Source: JAEULH01 sp963805915 (GTDB lineage Bacteria > Pseudomonadota > Alphaproteobacteria > Rhodospirillales > Defluviicoccaceae). Taken from it: 64,000 nucleotides of DNA. The notes beneath the pieces were generated by a model, which searched no databases, was not told where the DNA came from, and saw only the letters and a program-made list of their open reading frames with translations. Position numbers and translations under genes: made by a program. Below, piece after piece: positions 7,835 through 18,726 of this stretch (positions within the stretch are counted from its first letter, which is position 1; every line of letters begins with the position of its first letter). The stretch spans positions 124,001 to 188,000 of the forward strand of contig CAWDWD010000007.1 in assembly GCA_963805915.1 (NCBI GenBank), in the 5' to 3' direction.

Positions 7835-8957
7835 GGTCTCCGTGGTGGACGCGTTCTCGGCGATCGAGGAAATCATCGAGGATGCCCGCAACGGGCGGAT
7901 GGTGGTTCTGGTCGATGACGAGAACCGGGAAAACGAGGGCGACCTCGTCATCCCCGCGCAAATGGCGACGCCCGAAGCGATCAATTTCATGGCCAAATAT
8001 GGCCGCGGCCTCATCTGTCTTGCCCTCAATCGCCACCGGGTCGATCAGCTCAAGCTGCCGTTGATGGCGCAGAGCAATGCCTCGCGGCACCAGACCGCGT
8101 TCACCGTATCGATCGAGGCGCGCGAGGGCGTGACGACGGGCATTTCCGCTTCCGATCGCGCCCGCACCGTGGCGGTGGCGATCGATCCGACCAAGGCCAG
8201 CGGGGACATCGTTTCGCCGGGCCACGTGTTCCCGCTTCAGGCCCGCGACGGCGGTACGCTCGTTCGCGCCGGTCATACCGAGGCCGCGGTGGACATCGCC
8301 CGACTCGCCGGGCTCAACCCGTCCGGCGTGATCTGCGAGATCATGAACGACGACGGAACCATGGCGCGAACGCCCGACCTGATCAAGTTCGCGGCGAAGC
8401 ACCGGCTCAAGGTCGGCACCATCGCCGATCTTATCGCGTTCCGGCTGCGCCATGACCGGATTGTCGAGCGGGTGCTCGAAGCCCCGTTCGACAGTCTTCA
8501 TGGCGGCGGATTCGCGATGCACGTTTTCGTCAACCGGGTCGCGTACGCCGAGCATCTGGCGCTGGTCAAGGGCGACCTGAGCGCGGACGGGCCGGTGCTT
8601 GTCAGGATGCACGCCCTCAACGTCCTGGAGGACGTTCTTGGCGACAATCACGCCGGCCGGGCCGATCAGCTCCATCGTTCGATGCAAATCATCGAGGAGG
8701 CCGGCCGCGGCGTCATTGTCTTGATTCGCGAGCCGCACCCGACCAGTCTTTCCGACCGGGTCAAGGCGCGGCTTGCCGGTGACGACGAGCGCGTAGCGCA
8801 GCTGCGCGACTATGGCGTCGGCGCGCAGATCCTGCTCGATCTGGGCGTCCGTCAACTTGTTTTGCTGTCCAACACCAAGAGAACCATCGTCGGTCTCGAG
8901 GGCTATGGGCTGTGCGTTGTCGGGCAGCGCACGATAGAGGGATCGGCGGCATCATGA
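7806..8957 (+). CDS. ribB: 3,4-dihydroxy-2-butanone-4-phosphate synthase fused to a degenerate GTP cyclohydrolase II domain (RibBX type)
   Basis: The N-terminal half is a complete RibB domain making the four-carbon precursor of riboflavin: DDENRENEGDLV, TGISASDRA, HVFPLQARDGG and RAGHTEAAVD are all present. The C-terminal half has the RibA fold, but the zinc-cysteine region of genuine GTP cyclohydrolase II is replaced by VRMHALNVLEDVLGDNHAG, with no cysteines, and the arginine-rich substrate strand is altered. Such hybrids are known in proteobacteria as RibBX and are thought to lack cyclohydrolase activity, so a separate RibA is expected elsewhere. The start at 7806 overlaps ribE by 29 nt; a GTG near 7842 is an alternative. 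Confidence 0.9.
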   Translation: MSHVFLKQPEVSVVDAFSAIEEIIEDARNGRMVVLVDDENRENEGDLVIPAQMATPEAINFMAKYGRGLICLALNRHRVDQLKLPLMAQSNASRHQTAFTVSIEAREGVTTGISASDRARTVAVAIDPTKASGDIVSPGHVFPLQARDGGTLVRAGHTEAAVDIARLAGLNPSGVICEIMNDDGTMARTPDLIKFAAKHRLKVGTIADLIAFRLRHDRIVERVLEAPFDSLHGGGFAMHVFVNRVAYAEHLALVKGDLSADGPVLVRMHALNVLEDVLGDNHAGRADQLHRSMQIIEEAGRGVIVLIREPHPTSLSDRVKARLAGDDERVAQLRDYGVGAQILLDLGVRQLVLLSNTKRTIVGLEGYGLCVVGQRTIEGSAAS

Positions 8958-9409
8958 TCGGTGAAGGCAGACGCGTTCTGATTGTCGAGGCCCGGTTCTA
9001 CGAAGATCTCGCCGACGAGCTGGCCGCCGGGGCGATCGCCGTTCTTGACGAGCACGCGGTCGGCCATGCGCGGGTAGCGGTGCCCGGCGCGTTCGAAATT
9101 CCCGCGGCCATTCGCCTGGCGATGCGCGGCGAGGGCGCCGAGCGCTTCGCAGGCTTCATTGCCTTGGGTTGCGTCATCCGTGGCGAGACCGATCATTATG
9201 ACCACATCTGCCGCGAAGTCAGCCGGGCCCTGATGGACCTTGCGGCGGCCGGCGCGCCCCTCGGTTTCGGCGTCCTGACCTGCGGAACCTATGAGCAGGC
9301 CCGGGTGCGCGCGGCGGTCGCCAAGAAGAACAAGGGCGCGGAGGCCGCGCGCGCCTGTTTGCGCATGATCGAACTCAAATCGACGCTTGGCGTCGCGCCC
9401 GCGCAATGA
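8954..9409 (+). CDS. ribH: 6,7-dimethyl-8-ribityllumazine synthase
   Basis: Condenses the RibB product with the RibD-pathway pyrimidine to give lumazine. The PGAFEIP loop and the GCVIRGETDHYDHIC segment, with the catalytic histidine, are clear. FGVLTCGTYEQA replaces the commoner FGVLTTDTIEQA, a small deviation. 151 residues. Its ATG overlaps the ribBX stop by 4 nt, and its TGA overlaps the nusB ATG. Confidence 0.95.
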   Translation: MIGEGRRVLIVEARFYEDLADELAAGAIAVLDEHAVGHARVAVPGAFEIPAAIRLAMRGEGAERFAGFIALGCVIRGETDHYDHICREVSRALMDLAAAGAPLGFGVLTCGTYEQARVRAAVAKKNKGAEAARACLRMIELKSTLGVAPAQ

Positions 9410-9966
9410 GCGAAACGCAGGGTCCGCGCGGCCGGACGCGCAGCGCCGCGCGCCTCGCCGCGGTGCAGGCGATCTACGAGATGGAGGTGGCCGGCGCCGC
9501 GGCCGATACGGTCGTCGCGGCTTTCCTGACCAACCGCTGGGATCAGGGTCCGGAAGTCCCCGAGCTGGCCAAGCCGGACCCGGTGCACCTCGCCCAAGTC
9601 ATTCGCGGCGTCGCGGCGCGGCGCGAGGCGATCGACGTTTCCATCGACATGGCCTTGTCCGATAAACTTAACGTGACGCGGCTGGAGGCTCTGCTGCTGG
9701 CGATCCTGCGCGCCGGCGCCTACGAGTTGTCGTCGTGTCCGGAAGTTCCGGCGAAGGTCGTCATCAACGAGTATCTCGACGTCGCCCACGCCTTCTTCAC
9801 GGGCAAGGAACCGGGGCTCGTCAACGCGGTGCTCGACCGCATGGCCATCACCACGCGCCCGGGCGAGGCCGCCGCCGGCGGACCGCCGGCCGAAAGAGAA
9901 GAAGCCCTGGACGGCGAGGGATGGCGCGGAGGACGAGAGGGTGGCGACGGCGACGGGGATCGATGA
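9406..9966 (+). CDS. nusB: Transcription antitermination factor NusB
   Basis: Binds boxA RNA with S10 and supports antitermination on ribosomal RNA operons. The helical NusB fold is recognisable from RSAARLAAVQAIYEME near the N-terminus, the VARREAID helix and the C-terminal VINEYLDVAHAFFTGKEPGLVNAVLDRMA. The last 25 or so residues are a Gly/Glu-rich tail longer than usual (186 residues in total). The ATGA overlap with ribH and the overlap with thiL indicate one polycistronic message. Confidence 0.94.
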   Translation: MSETQGPRGRTRSAARLAAVQAIYEMEVAGAAADTVVAAFLTNRWDQGPEVPELAKPDPVHLAQVIRGVAARREAIDVSIDMALSDKLNVTRLEALLLAILRAGAYELSSCPEVPAKVVINEYLDVAHAFFTGKEPGLVNAVLDRMAITTRPGEAAAGGPPAEREEALDGEGWRGGREGGDGDGDR

Positions 9967-11002
9967 GTTCGAGATCATAGCCCGGTACTTTCGGCCCCTG
10001 GCCGCGAATGCTCCGGGCGCGCTCCGATTGCTTGACGATGCCGCGCTCATCGAGGCCAGGGCCGGTCATACGCTCGTCGTCACGACCGATACCGTGGTTG
10101 CCGGCGTCCACTTCCTTGGCAACGAAACGCCCGAGCATATCGCCGACAAGCTCATTGGCGTGAACCTGTCGGATCTGGCCGCCATGGGCGCGGAACCGAG
10201 AGCCTACCTGTTGTCCGCGGCGCTGCCGGCGGCCTGGGACGAGGGGATGCTTGAACAATGGCTCGAGCCCTTCGCGGCAAGGCTGGCGGCGCGCCAGGCC
10301 GAGCACGGCATCGTCCTGATCGGCGGCGACACGGTGGCGACGCCTGGGCCTCTCAGCCTCACCGTGACGGCCCTGGGCGACGTCGAGACCGGTCGCGAGC
10401 TCCGCCGTTCGGGCGCCAAGCCCGGCGATCTCATCTTTGTTTCCGGCACGATCGGGGATGCGGCTTTCGGCTTGTTGGCGGCGACGGGGAGGCTTGATGG
10501 GCTCGAAACGTCCGCTCGCGCCTGGCTCGTCGAGCGCTACCGCACGCCCCGTCCGCGCCTCGCCCTGGGCCGCCGCCTTCGCGGCGTCGCCAGTGCCGCG
10601 GCCGATATCTCCGACGGGCTCGTCGCCGATCTGGGCCGTATTTGCATCGCCTCGCGCCTCGCGGCGGTCGTGGAGGTCGAGCGCGTGCCGCTGTCGCCGG
10701 CGGCGCTCGGCGCCGTCGGAAACGAGCCCGAGCTGTTGCGATTGGCGCTGAGCGGAGGCGACGACTACGAACTTGTCTTCACCACTTCTCCGGACGCGGC
10801 CGATGAGTTGGCGAGCATCGCGCGCGAGATCGACGTTGCACTGACCATGATCGGCCGGATCGAAGACCGCCGGGAAGACGAACCCGGCGGAGAGGTCCGG
10901 CTCGCCCTCGACGGCGTGCGCTACGACGCCGGGGAGCCCGGTTGGCGGCATTTTGCGGCTCGCGCGGAGGCAAGCGCGAAAACCAACCAGCGCGAGCGAT
11001 AA
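9941..11002 (+). CDS. thiL: Thiamine-monophosphate kinase
   Basis: Phosphorylates thiamine monophosphate to the active pyrophosphate. Features of the PurM/ThiL fold: DEFEIIARYF at the N-terminus, DDAALIEA with the metal-binding aspartates, DTVVAGVHFL, NLSDLAAMGAEP, GGDT and the ADISDGLVADLG motif, then SGGDDYELVFT. GTG start inside the end of nusB (26-nt overlap). 353 residues. The gene ends the riboflavin-nusB-thiL unit. Confidence 0.94.
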   Translation: MATATGIDEFEIIARYFRPLAANAPGALRLLDDAALIEARAGHTLVVTTDTVVAGVHFLGNETPEHIADKLIGVNLSDLAAMGAEPRAYLLSAALPAAWDEGMLEQWLEPFAARLAARQAEHGIVLIGGDTVATPGPLSLTVTALGDVETGRELRRSGAKPGDLIFVSGTIGDAAFGLLAATGRLDGLETSARAWLVERYRTPRPRLALGRRLRGVASAAADISDGLVADLGRICIASRLAAVVEVERVPLSPAALGAVGNEPELLRLALSGGDDYELVFTTSPDAADELASIAREIDVALTMIGRIEDRREDEPGGEVRLALDGVRYDAGEPGWRHFAARAEASAKTNQRER

Positions 11003-11154
11003 CGTATTGCAATGCAACAGAGGTCGTTGCGAAACGCTTGCGCATCTGGCATGTTCGGCCCAATGATCGTTGCAACGAACAACAGGCGCTTGCGGGGGGG
11101 AAGGGGACTCAATATTCCCAGCGCGGCGTCCCTGCCAAGAAGGGGCCAATCAAT

Positions 11155-13269
<2,115 letters not shown>

Positions 13270-13273
13270 GGGT

Positions 13274-13391
13274 CTGATGCCTGACGCTTGAAGTCCTCAA
13301 GCGTCAGGTGTGAATTCAGCCCACAGGATCAATCGGTTGGTGGTTCGATTTAGCTGACGGAAGGGTACCATCCATCAGCATCGAACCACCA
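13274..13391 (+). repeat. Interspersed hairpin repeat, copy 2, with an extra distal inverted repeat
   Basis: CTGACGCTTGA and TCAAGCGTCAG form a 10-11 bp stem with a short loop, followed by the shared tail (TCAGCCCACAGGATCAATC, then GGTTGGTGGTTCGAT). In this copy the tail's TGGTGGTTCGAT (13338-13349) pairs perfectly with ATCGAACCACCA (13380-13391), and inner GCTGA/TCAGC arms extend the hairpin. It starts 5 bp past the hppA stop codon. Confidence 0.85.
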
Positions 13392-13400
13392 GCGCGGGGC

Positions 13401-13441
13401 ACCTTGCGCCCCATAAGCCATAAGACCTTGCGCCCCATAAG
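13401..13441. repeat. Short direct repeat, unit about 24 bp
   Basis: ACCTTGCGCCCCATAAG occurs at 13401-13417 and again at 13425-13441, separated by CCATAAG. It lies between repeat copy 2 and the convergent terminator. A second set of short repeats (AATCAGCGGCCC-like, three copies) lies at about 13495-13535, just downstream of bamE. Confidence 0.8.
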
Positions 13442-13479
13442 AAAGGCCCAGCGGGAGCGGTTCCGCCGGGCCTTCTTTC
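13441..13479 (+). terminator. Bidirectional terminator between hppA and bamE
   Basis: GAAAGGCCCAGCGG (13441-13454) pairs with CCGCCGGGCCTTCTTTC (13463-13479) around an 8-nt loop, with one mismatch. T-rich ends on both strands fit termination of both the rightward hppA and the leftward bamE transcripts. Confidence 0.75.
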
Positions 13480-13536
13480 GTTCTCGCCACACCGAATTAG
13501 CGGCCCGAAAATCAGCGGCCCAAAATCAGCGGCCCA

Positions 13537-14067
13537 TCAGCGACGCGGCGGCGTCTGCGAGTTGAAGCGGCCGAGGTTGCCGAGAAACTGTTCGACCATT
13601 GTCAAGTTGCTGCCGTTGGTCGGCGTCTCGCGTTCGACCACCTCGATAGCGGGTGCGTCCTCGGCGATTGTCCGGTCCACCGAGACCACCGAGCCGGACG
13701 GGTCGAAGGAGACGACGACCATCTCTCGTTCGAGAACTTCGGGCTTGAAGAACGCAAGGGTCTCGCGGCGGTCGCCGATGTAGTACCAGGCCTCGCCGTC
13801 AAGAAGGGATACCGTCGATGGCGAGCCGAGAATCGCGAGGACGTCGTCGCGGCGGTGCACCTGCGGAACGATCTGGCTGAGGCGTTCGTTCTGAACCATG
13901 TCGCCGTGGGTGTCGACCTCGCCGGCGCAGCCGGACAGAAGCCCCGCCAGAACCCAAGTGGTCGCCAGCGCCAGCATAGAAGCGGTGACGATGCCGCGTC
14001 GCGGCGGCGCGGCCGGTCCGGTCGGATCTTGCCCGCAAGTTTCAACGCCGGGCTGGACGAACTTCAT
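13537..14067 (-). CDS. bamE: Outer membrane protein assembly factor BamE (SmpA/OmlA lipoprotein)
   Basis: A small outer-membrane lipoprotein of the BAM complex that inserts beta-barrel proteins. The signal sequence ends in a lipobox (LLSGC, Cys47). The SmpA/OmlA domain follows: GDMVQNERLSQIV, RRDDVLAILGSPSTVSLLDGEAWYYIGD and VVVSFDPSGSVVSVD. The start at MKFVQPG, preceded by GGGGGT, gives 176 residues; a longer N-terminus to 14151 has no support. It is divergent from the ubiquinol-cytochrome c chaperone gene, a conserved alphaproteobacterial neighbour pair. Confidence 0.92.
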   Translation of the reverse strand: MKFVQPGVETCGQDPTGPAAPPRRGIVTASMLALATTWVLAGLLSGCAGEVDTHGDMVQNERLSQIVPQVHRRDDVLAILGSPSTVSLLDGEAWYYIGDRRETLAFFKPEVLEREMVVVSFDPSGSVVSVDRTIAEDAPAIEVVERETPTNGSNLTMVEQFLGNLGRFNSQTPPRR

Positions 14068-14188
14068 GATACCCCCAACATCTGATTGTGCACGGCGCGA
14101 CCCGCCGCGACTGGGCGCTCGATTACAGCTACAAGTCATCAATGGTAACAATGTGCGGGGTGCAGTTCAACTCCGCCGTGAAAAGGGT

Positions 14189-14767
14189 ATGTTCTTGGCG
14201 ATATTCCGCAATCGATCGCACGACGCCACGGCGCACAAGATTTATGTGCGAATTGTGGAACAGGCGCGCCGGCCGCTGTTTTATTTGGCGTATGGCGTGC
14301 CGGACAGTCCCGACGGCCGGTTTGATATGATCGCGGTCCACGCCGCGTTGGTTCTGCGGCGGCTCCGCCGGGATCGACCCTCGGCTGATTCTCTTGCTCA
14401 GGCGGTCTTCGACCTGATGTTCGTTGACCTGGACCAGAATCTTCGCGAGATGGGGGTTGGTGATCTCGCCGTGGGCAAACGCATAAAGGGGATGGCCAAG
14501 GGCTTCTACGGCCGGCTCGCGGCGTATGAGCAGGGTCTGGAAGACACCGGCGGGAGCGGCCTGGCCGATGCGCTGAAACGAAACGTCTATCGCCACGGTC
14601 TTCCGACGGCCGAGCAATTGGCGGCGATCACCGCCTACGTGCGCCGCGAGGCCGACGCTCTCGACCGCGCCGACAGCAAGATGCTGGCGGCCGGCGAGGT
14701 TCACTTCGGCACTCCGGACCCGGTGGATGGGGAGATGAACACCCATGCGGCCAGCCGTCCGGCCTGA
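14189..14767 (+). CDS. Ubiquinol-cytochrome c chaperone family protein (CBP3-like)
   Basis: Bacterial relatives of mitochondrial CBP3 are linked to assembly of the cytochrome bc1 complex. The protein contains the family hallmarks: a YGVPDSPDGRFDMIAVHAALVLRRL stretch, FDLMFVDLDQNLREMGVGDLAVGKRIKGM, FYGRLAAYEQGL and LKRNVYRHG. 192 residues from the ATG at 14189. The 3' end overlaps the DUF177 gene by 23 nt. Gene order bamE / chaperone / DUF177 / plsX is typical of alphaproteobacteria. Bacterial function is inferred from homology. Confidence 0.9.
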   Translation: MFLAIFRNRSHDATAHKIYVRIVEQARRPLFYLAYGVPDSPDGRFDMIAVHAALVLRRLRRDRPSADSLAQAVFDLMFVDLDQNLREMGVGDLAVGKRIKGMAKGFYGRLAAYEQGLEDTGGSGLADALKRNVYRHGLPTAEQLAAITAYVRREADALDRADSKMLAAGEVHFGTPDPVDGEMNTHAASRPA

Positions 14768-15404
14768 ATTCTCGCGCCTGGTCCGTGCTGACGATCTCGG
14801 CGCAGCCGGCCGGAACTTCGCTGAAGTCGCCGACGAAGGCGAGCGCGCGGCGTTGGCAACGCGGTTCGGCCTGATTGAGCTCAGCCATTTGCGGGTGAGC
14901 GGCACGGCTACGTTGACGCGGGGTGGTACGGTGGTGTTGTTGTCGGCTCATCTTCGCGCCGATGCGATGCAAGAGTGTGTCGTGACGCTGGCGCCCGTCG
15001 TCAGCCGCATCGACGTCGATTTCGCGCGGCTGTACGCCGCCGACGCTCCCGGCGAGTGGGATGCCGCGGACCGAAACGGGGACGGGGACGGAAACGGGGG
15101 CGGGGACATCCACCCCGACGGCGATTACGATGATATCGATCCGATCGCCGGCGGTTACATCGACGTCGGAGAAGCGGCCGCCGAGCAGCTGGCTCTTGAG
15201 CTGGACCCGTATCCGCGCGCGCCGGGCACGACCTTTGCGCCCGCGTTCGCGGGAGATGGCCGGGACGATGAGCTGGACGATGATCTGGGTGATGGTCCCG
15301 GCGATGATCTGGGCGATCGGCGCAATCCTTCAAAGCCGGCATCGCCGTTCGCGGCGCTCAACGCCTTCAGGGCGTCCCGGCAGCCGACAAAACGGCGCAA
15401 GTGA
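14745..15404 (+). CDS. yceD: YceD/DUF177 family protein with acidic Gly-Asp-rich insertions
   Basis: DUF177 proteins are linked to ribosome and rRNA biogenesis and usually stand next to rpmF-plsX. The N-terminal half is typical (FSRLVRADDLG, LIELSHLRVSGTATLTR, AMQECVVTLAPVVSRIDVDF). After residue 105 there is an expansion DRNGDGDGNGGGD and further acidic repeats (DDELDDDLGDGPGDD) before a basic end (RASRQPTKRRK). Total 219 residues against roughly 170-190 for the family. The insertion is coded by a GGGGAC/GGAAAC micro-repeat. No rpmF gene lies between this gene and plsX. Confidence 0.85.
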   Translation: MRPAVRPEFSRLVRADDLGAAGRNFAEVADEGERAALATRFGLIELSHLRVSGTATLTRGGTVVLLSAHLRADAMQECVVTLAPVVSRIDVDFARLYAADAPGEWDAADRNGDGDGNGGGDIHPDGDYDDIDPIAGGYIDVGEAAAEQLALELDPYPRAPGTTFAPAFAGDGRDDELDDDLGDGPGDDLGDRRNPSKPASPFAALNAFRASRQPTKRRK

Positions 15405-15690
15405 CTTGCCGCCCTTCGCGATTTTAGCTAAGTAGACCGCGTTGAGTTGTGGTCGACGTGGCGTTGTAATGAGCCGAAGCGGTATACTGGTCAGCGGGTG
15501 CATCGGCCTTGACTATACTCATGTCGAGTGTCGATGAAAGCGGTGGCGCGCAGCGGATACAACCATCATGGCTTGTGGCCATCATGGCTTGTGGACAGAC
15601 GATAGCCGTAGGCGCGGCCAAACTTGAAAGCCTCATGGACCACCGAGCGTTAGACAGGCAACCGGCGTTGCCGCATCATCGGCTTGCCCG
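15405..15690. other. Non-coding spacer with a 16-bp tandem duplication
   Basis: 286 bp without a credible gene; no L32 (rpmF) ORF is present. CCATCATGGCTTGTGG is perfectly duplicated at 15563-15578 and 15579-15594. GGTATACTGGTCAGCG at 15481-15496 nearly repeats a sequence upstream of rpiB (3768-3783). Its TATACT could serve as a -10 box, though no convincing -35 box is seen. Confidence 0.7.
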
Positions 15691-16768
15691 ATGAAAACGA
15701 TAGGGAATGTTCGAGCGTTGTCCGACTACGTGACAATATCGATCGATGCCATGGGGGGCGATCACGCGCCGGAAATGGTTTTTGAAGGCATTAATCTAGC
15801 CCTCGATCGCGTTAAGAATGCTCGTTTCCTGCTCTTTGGCCGTGAGCGTGAGTTGGCGCCTCTGCTCGCCAAGTGGCCACGGCTTCAGCGGGTCGCCGAG
15901 ATCCGCAACGCCGATGAGGTGGTCAGCAGTAGCGAGCGGCCCTCGGCGGCGTTGCGCGGCGCACATAATTCCAGCATGCGGCGGGCGATCGAACTCGGTC
16001 GCCTCGGGTGAAGCGGATGGTGTCGTCTCGGCCGGCAATACCGGCGCGCTGATGGCCATGGCGAAGTTTGTCTTGAAGACCTTGCCCGGCGTCGACCGGC
16101 CGGCGATCGCTACGGTGTATCCGACGATCCGAGGCCGCTCGGTGATGCTTGATCTTGGCGCCAACGTGGAATGCGATGCCGACAACCTTGTTCAGTTCGC
16201 GGTCATGGGAGAGGTTTTCGCCCGCAAGGTGCTTGGCCTCGAGAAGCCGTCGGTTGCCCTGCTGAACGTCGGTGAGGAGCATCTCAAGGGCAATCAGGCG
16301 GTAAAGAAAGCCGCCGAGGTTCTTCAGAAAAGCGCCCTGGCGATCCATTTTCACGGTTTTGTCGAAGGCACCGATATTGGCGCGGGTACGGTCGATGTGA
16401 TCGTTACCGACGGCTTTACCGGCAACATCGCGCTGAAGACGGCGGAAGGGACGTCGCGCCTCTACAGTCACTTTCTTCGCGAGGCGCTGACATCGAGTTG
16501 GCTGACGAAGCTCGGCGCGATGATGGCGGGGCCGGCCATCCGCAAAATGCGCCGCCGTGTTGACCCGCGCAATTACGACGGAGCGATGTTCCTCGGGCTC
16601 AATGGAATCTGTGTCAAAAGTCACGGCGGCACGGATGCGCTGGGCTTTTCCAACGCCGTTCGGGTGGCCGTGCGGCTGATCGCCGACCGGGTCAACCAGG
16701 GAATCAAGGACGATTTCCGGCATCTCGCCGGAACCGGTCCGGACGACCCGCGAATCGCGACCGGCTGA
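15691..16768 (+). CDS. plsX: Phosphate acyltransferase PlsX (interrupted by a +1 frameshift)
   Basis: PlsX makes acyl-phosphate from acyl-ACP to start phospholipid synthesis. The first part reads ISIDAMGGDHAPEMVFEGI and SSSERPSAALRGAHNSSMR; the second reads GEADGVVSAGNTGALMAMAK, DLGANVECDADNLVQFAVMG, GNIALKTAEGTSRL and ALGFSNAVRVA. They lie in different frames. Removing one G from the GG at about 15997 restores a continuous, normal-looking sequence (AIELVASGEADGVV). Because plsX is usually essential and the rest is conserved, an assembly error is a likely explanation. Stop overlaps the fabH start. Confidence 0.88.
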
Positions 16769-17748
16769 TGAGCGTGATCCGATCCCGGATCATTGGCTGC
16801 GGATCATATCTGCCGGCCCGGATCCTCAGCAATGAGGAGCTGGCGGTCAAGGTCGATACGTCCGACGAGTGGATCGTCACGCGGACCGGCATTCACTGTC
16901 GTCATATCGCCGCCGACGGTGAGCTGACCTCCGATCTCGGCGCGCGCGCCGCCGAACGCGCCCTCGAAGACGCCGGCATGACCGCCGACGGCGTCGATCT
17001 GATCATCGTCGCGACGTCGACGCCCGACGACACCTTTCCGGCCACGGCGACCCAGGTCCAGGCAAAGCTGGGAACGGCGGCGGGCGCGGCGTTCGACGTT
17101 CAGGCGGTCTGCTCGGGGTTTGTCTTCGGGCTCGCCGTCGCCGACAACTTCATTCGCGCCGGCCAGGCGCGCACGGCGCTCGTCATCGGCGCGGAAACCT
17201 ATTCGCGCATTCTCGACTGGCGGGATCGCGGCACCTGCGTCCTGTTCGGTGACGGGGCGGGCGCGGTCGTCGTGACCCAGACGAGGACAAACGCGGCCAC
17301 CTCCGGCGAGCCGGCGATCCTCTCGACCCACCTCCACTCCGATGGTCGCCTTCGCGACATTCTCTACGTCGATGGCGGCCCGTCGCGCACCGGGACCGTC
17401 GGCATGCTGCGGATGTCGGGCCGCGAGGTCTTTCGTCACGCGGTCTCCTGCCTTGCCTCCGTTGCCCACGAGGCCTTGGCCGCGAACGGTTTCGGCGTGG
17501 CCGATGTCGATTGGCTGATCCCCCATCAGGCGAACAAGCGCATCCTCGAAGGCGTCGCGCGCAAGCTGGCGATCCCGGCCGAACGGGTCGTCTCGACCGT
17601 CGAACACCACGCAAACACGTCCGCGGCGTCCATTCCGCTCGCGCTCGATGAGGCGGTTCGCGATGGGCGAATCAAGGCCGGCGACCTGTTGCTGCTCGAA
17701 GCGATCGGGGGAGGGCTGACCTGGGGCGCCGCGTTGGTTCGCTGGTAA
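16768..17748 (+). CDS. fabH: Beta-ketoacyl-ACP synthase III
   Basis: Starts fatty acid chains by condensing acetyl-CoA with malonyl-ACP. The catalytic triad is visible: Cys115 in VQAVCSGFVFG, His in LIPHQANKRI and Asn in EHHANTSAASIPLALDE. The N-terminal IIGCGSYLP and DTSDEWIVTRTGI are typical. 326 residues. The start codon shares a base with the plsX stop, as usual for this pair. Confidence 0.97.
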   Translation: MSVIRSRIIGCGSYLPARILSNEELAVKVDTSDEWIVTRTGIHCRHIAADGELTSDLGARAAERALEDAGMTADGVDLIIVATSTPDDTFPATATQVQAKLGTAAGAAFDVQAVCSGFVFGLAVADNFIRAGQARTALVIGAETYSRILDWRDRGTCVLFGDGAGAVVVTQTRTNAATSGEPAILSTHLHSDGRLRDILYVDGGPSRTGTVGMLRMSGREVFRHAVSCLASVAHEALAANGFGVADVDWLIPHQANKRILEGVARKLAIPAERVVSTVEHHANTSAASIPLALDEAVRDGRIKAGDLLLLEAIGGGLTWGAALVRW

Positions 17749-17858
17749 GCCGACGGATCCAGTCCCAGACATAGGGATGGGCGAGCATCTCCTTGATATT
17801 GACCAATTTCCTTGCCCGTTATAGGCTTGTCCGCAGGCGGTTTGGGAGATGACGATAG

Positions 17859-18173
17859 ATGGCCGGACACACCATTACCCGTGCTGACCTGAGCGAAGCC
17901 GTCTACCAGGAGGTCGGACTGTCGCGAAGCGAGTCGGCCGAGTTGCTGGAATCGGTGTTGGGAGAAATAACCGCGGCGCTGGCCACCGGCGATACCGTGA
18001 AGCTCTCGTCGTTCGGAACGTTCTCCATTCGCCAGAAAGGCCGTCGCGTCGGCCGCAACCCGAAGACGGGCGAAGAGGTGCCGATCCATCCGCGCAAGGT
18101 GCTGGTTTTCCGTCCGTCGCAGGTGCTCAAGAGTCGCATCAAGGAAAGTCGGCGACCCGAGACTTCGGAATGA
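17859..18173 (+). CDS. ihfA: Integration host factor alpha subunit
   Basis: HU/IHF-family DNA-bending protein; IHF aids sigma-54 promoters, among other roles. The sequence shows TRADLSEAVYQEVGLSRSESAELLE, VKLSSFGTFSIRQKGRRVGRNPKTGEEVPI and the proline-bearing arm ending RKVLVFRPSQVLK. 104 residues. GGGAG lies upstream of the ATG. Its stop overlaps the start of the MerR-family gene. Confidence 0.95.
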   Translation: MAGHTITRADLSEAVYQEVGLSRSESAELLESVLGEITAALATGDTVKLSSFGTFSIRQKGRRVGRNPKTGEEVPIHPRKVLVFRPSQVLKSRIKESRRPETSE

Positions 18174-18637
18174 CCGCCGACCTTCTTGCCGCCTCCGAAA
18201 GCGCCGGCGCGACAACGACCAAATCACCCGCGGCTTTCAGGACCATCACGGAAGTCGCCAACGAACTCGACCTGCCGCAGCACGTTCTCCGTTTTTGGGA
18301 ATCCAAGTTCTCGCAGATCCGGCCGATGAAGCGGCGCGGCGGGCGCCGCTATTATCGCCCGGAAGATGTCGTTCTGCTTCGCGAAATCCGGCGGTTGTTG
18401 TACGTCGAGGGTTATACCATCCGCGGAGTCCAGAAGCTCCTTCGCGAGCAGAACCGCAAGGCGCTGCTCGCCCGGCGACCGGTGGCGGAGGCCGTCGAGG
18501 CCGTGGAGCCGGGGGCTTCGCCGGTGAGAGAGAGGCCGCTTTCAACAGCCCAGCGAAAATCGCTCCTGGCGCTATTGGCCGAGCTTGAGGAACTGCGCGC
18601 TTTGCTCCCGGAGGCACGGCCGCCGAGCCCGGATTAG
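18170..18637 (+). CDS. MerR-family transcriptional regulator
   Basis: The winged-helix MerR N-terminal domain is clear: RTITEVANELDLPQHVLRFWESKF, KRRGGRRYYRPEDVVLLREI and LLYVEGYTIRGVQKLLREQ. The C-terminal part is a low-complexity Ala/Glu region followed by an LLALLAELEELRALL helix that could dimerise. No metal-binding cysteines are present. A MerR gene directly after ihfA is conserved in many alphaproteobacteria; its regulon is not known to me. 155 residues, overlapping ihfA by 4 nt. Confidence 0.88.
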   Translation: MTADLLAASESAGATTTKSPAAFRTITEVANELDLPQHVLRFWESKFSQIRPMKRRGGRRYYRPEDVVLLREIRRLLYVEGYTIRGVQKLLREQNRKALLARRPVAEAVEAVEPGASPVRERPLSTAQRKSLLALLAELEELRALLPEARPPSPD

Positions 18638-18726
18638 GCGCGAGCAAAGGGTCCGCGCGCGTTATCCGCGGGCATTGCGCGGGGTGGCGACTTCTCTATA
18701 GTGGCCGGTCTATGATGGTCTGCGAT

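Noticed and set aside
15405..15690. Missing rpmF between DUF177 and plsX as a gene loss
   Set aside because: Many alphaproteobacteria encode L32 elsewhere, so its absence here is not informative.
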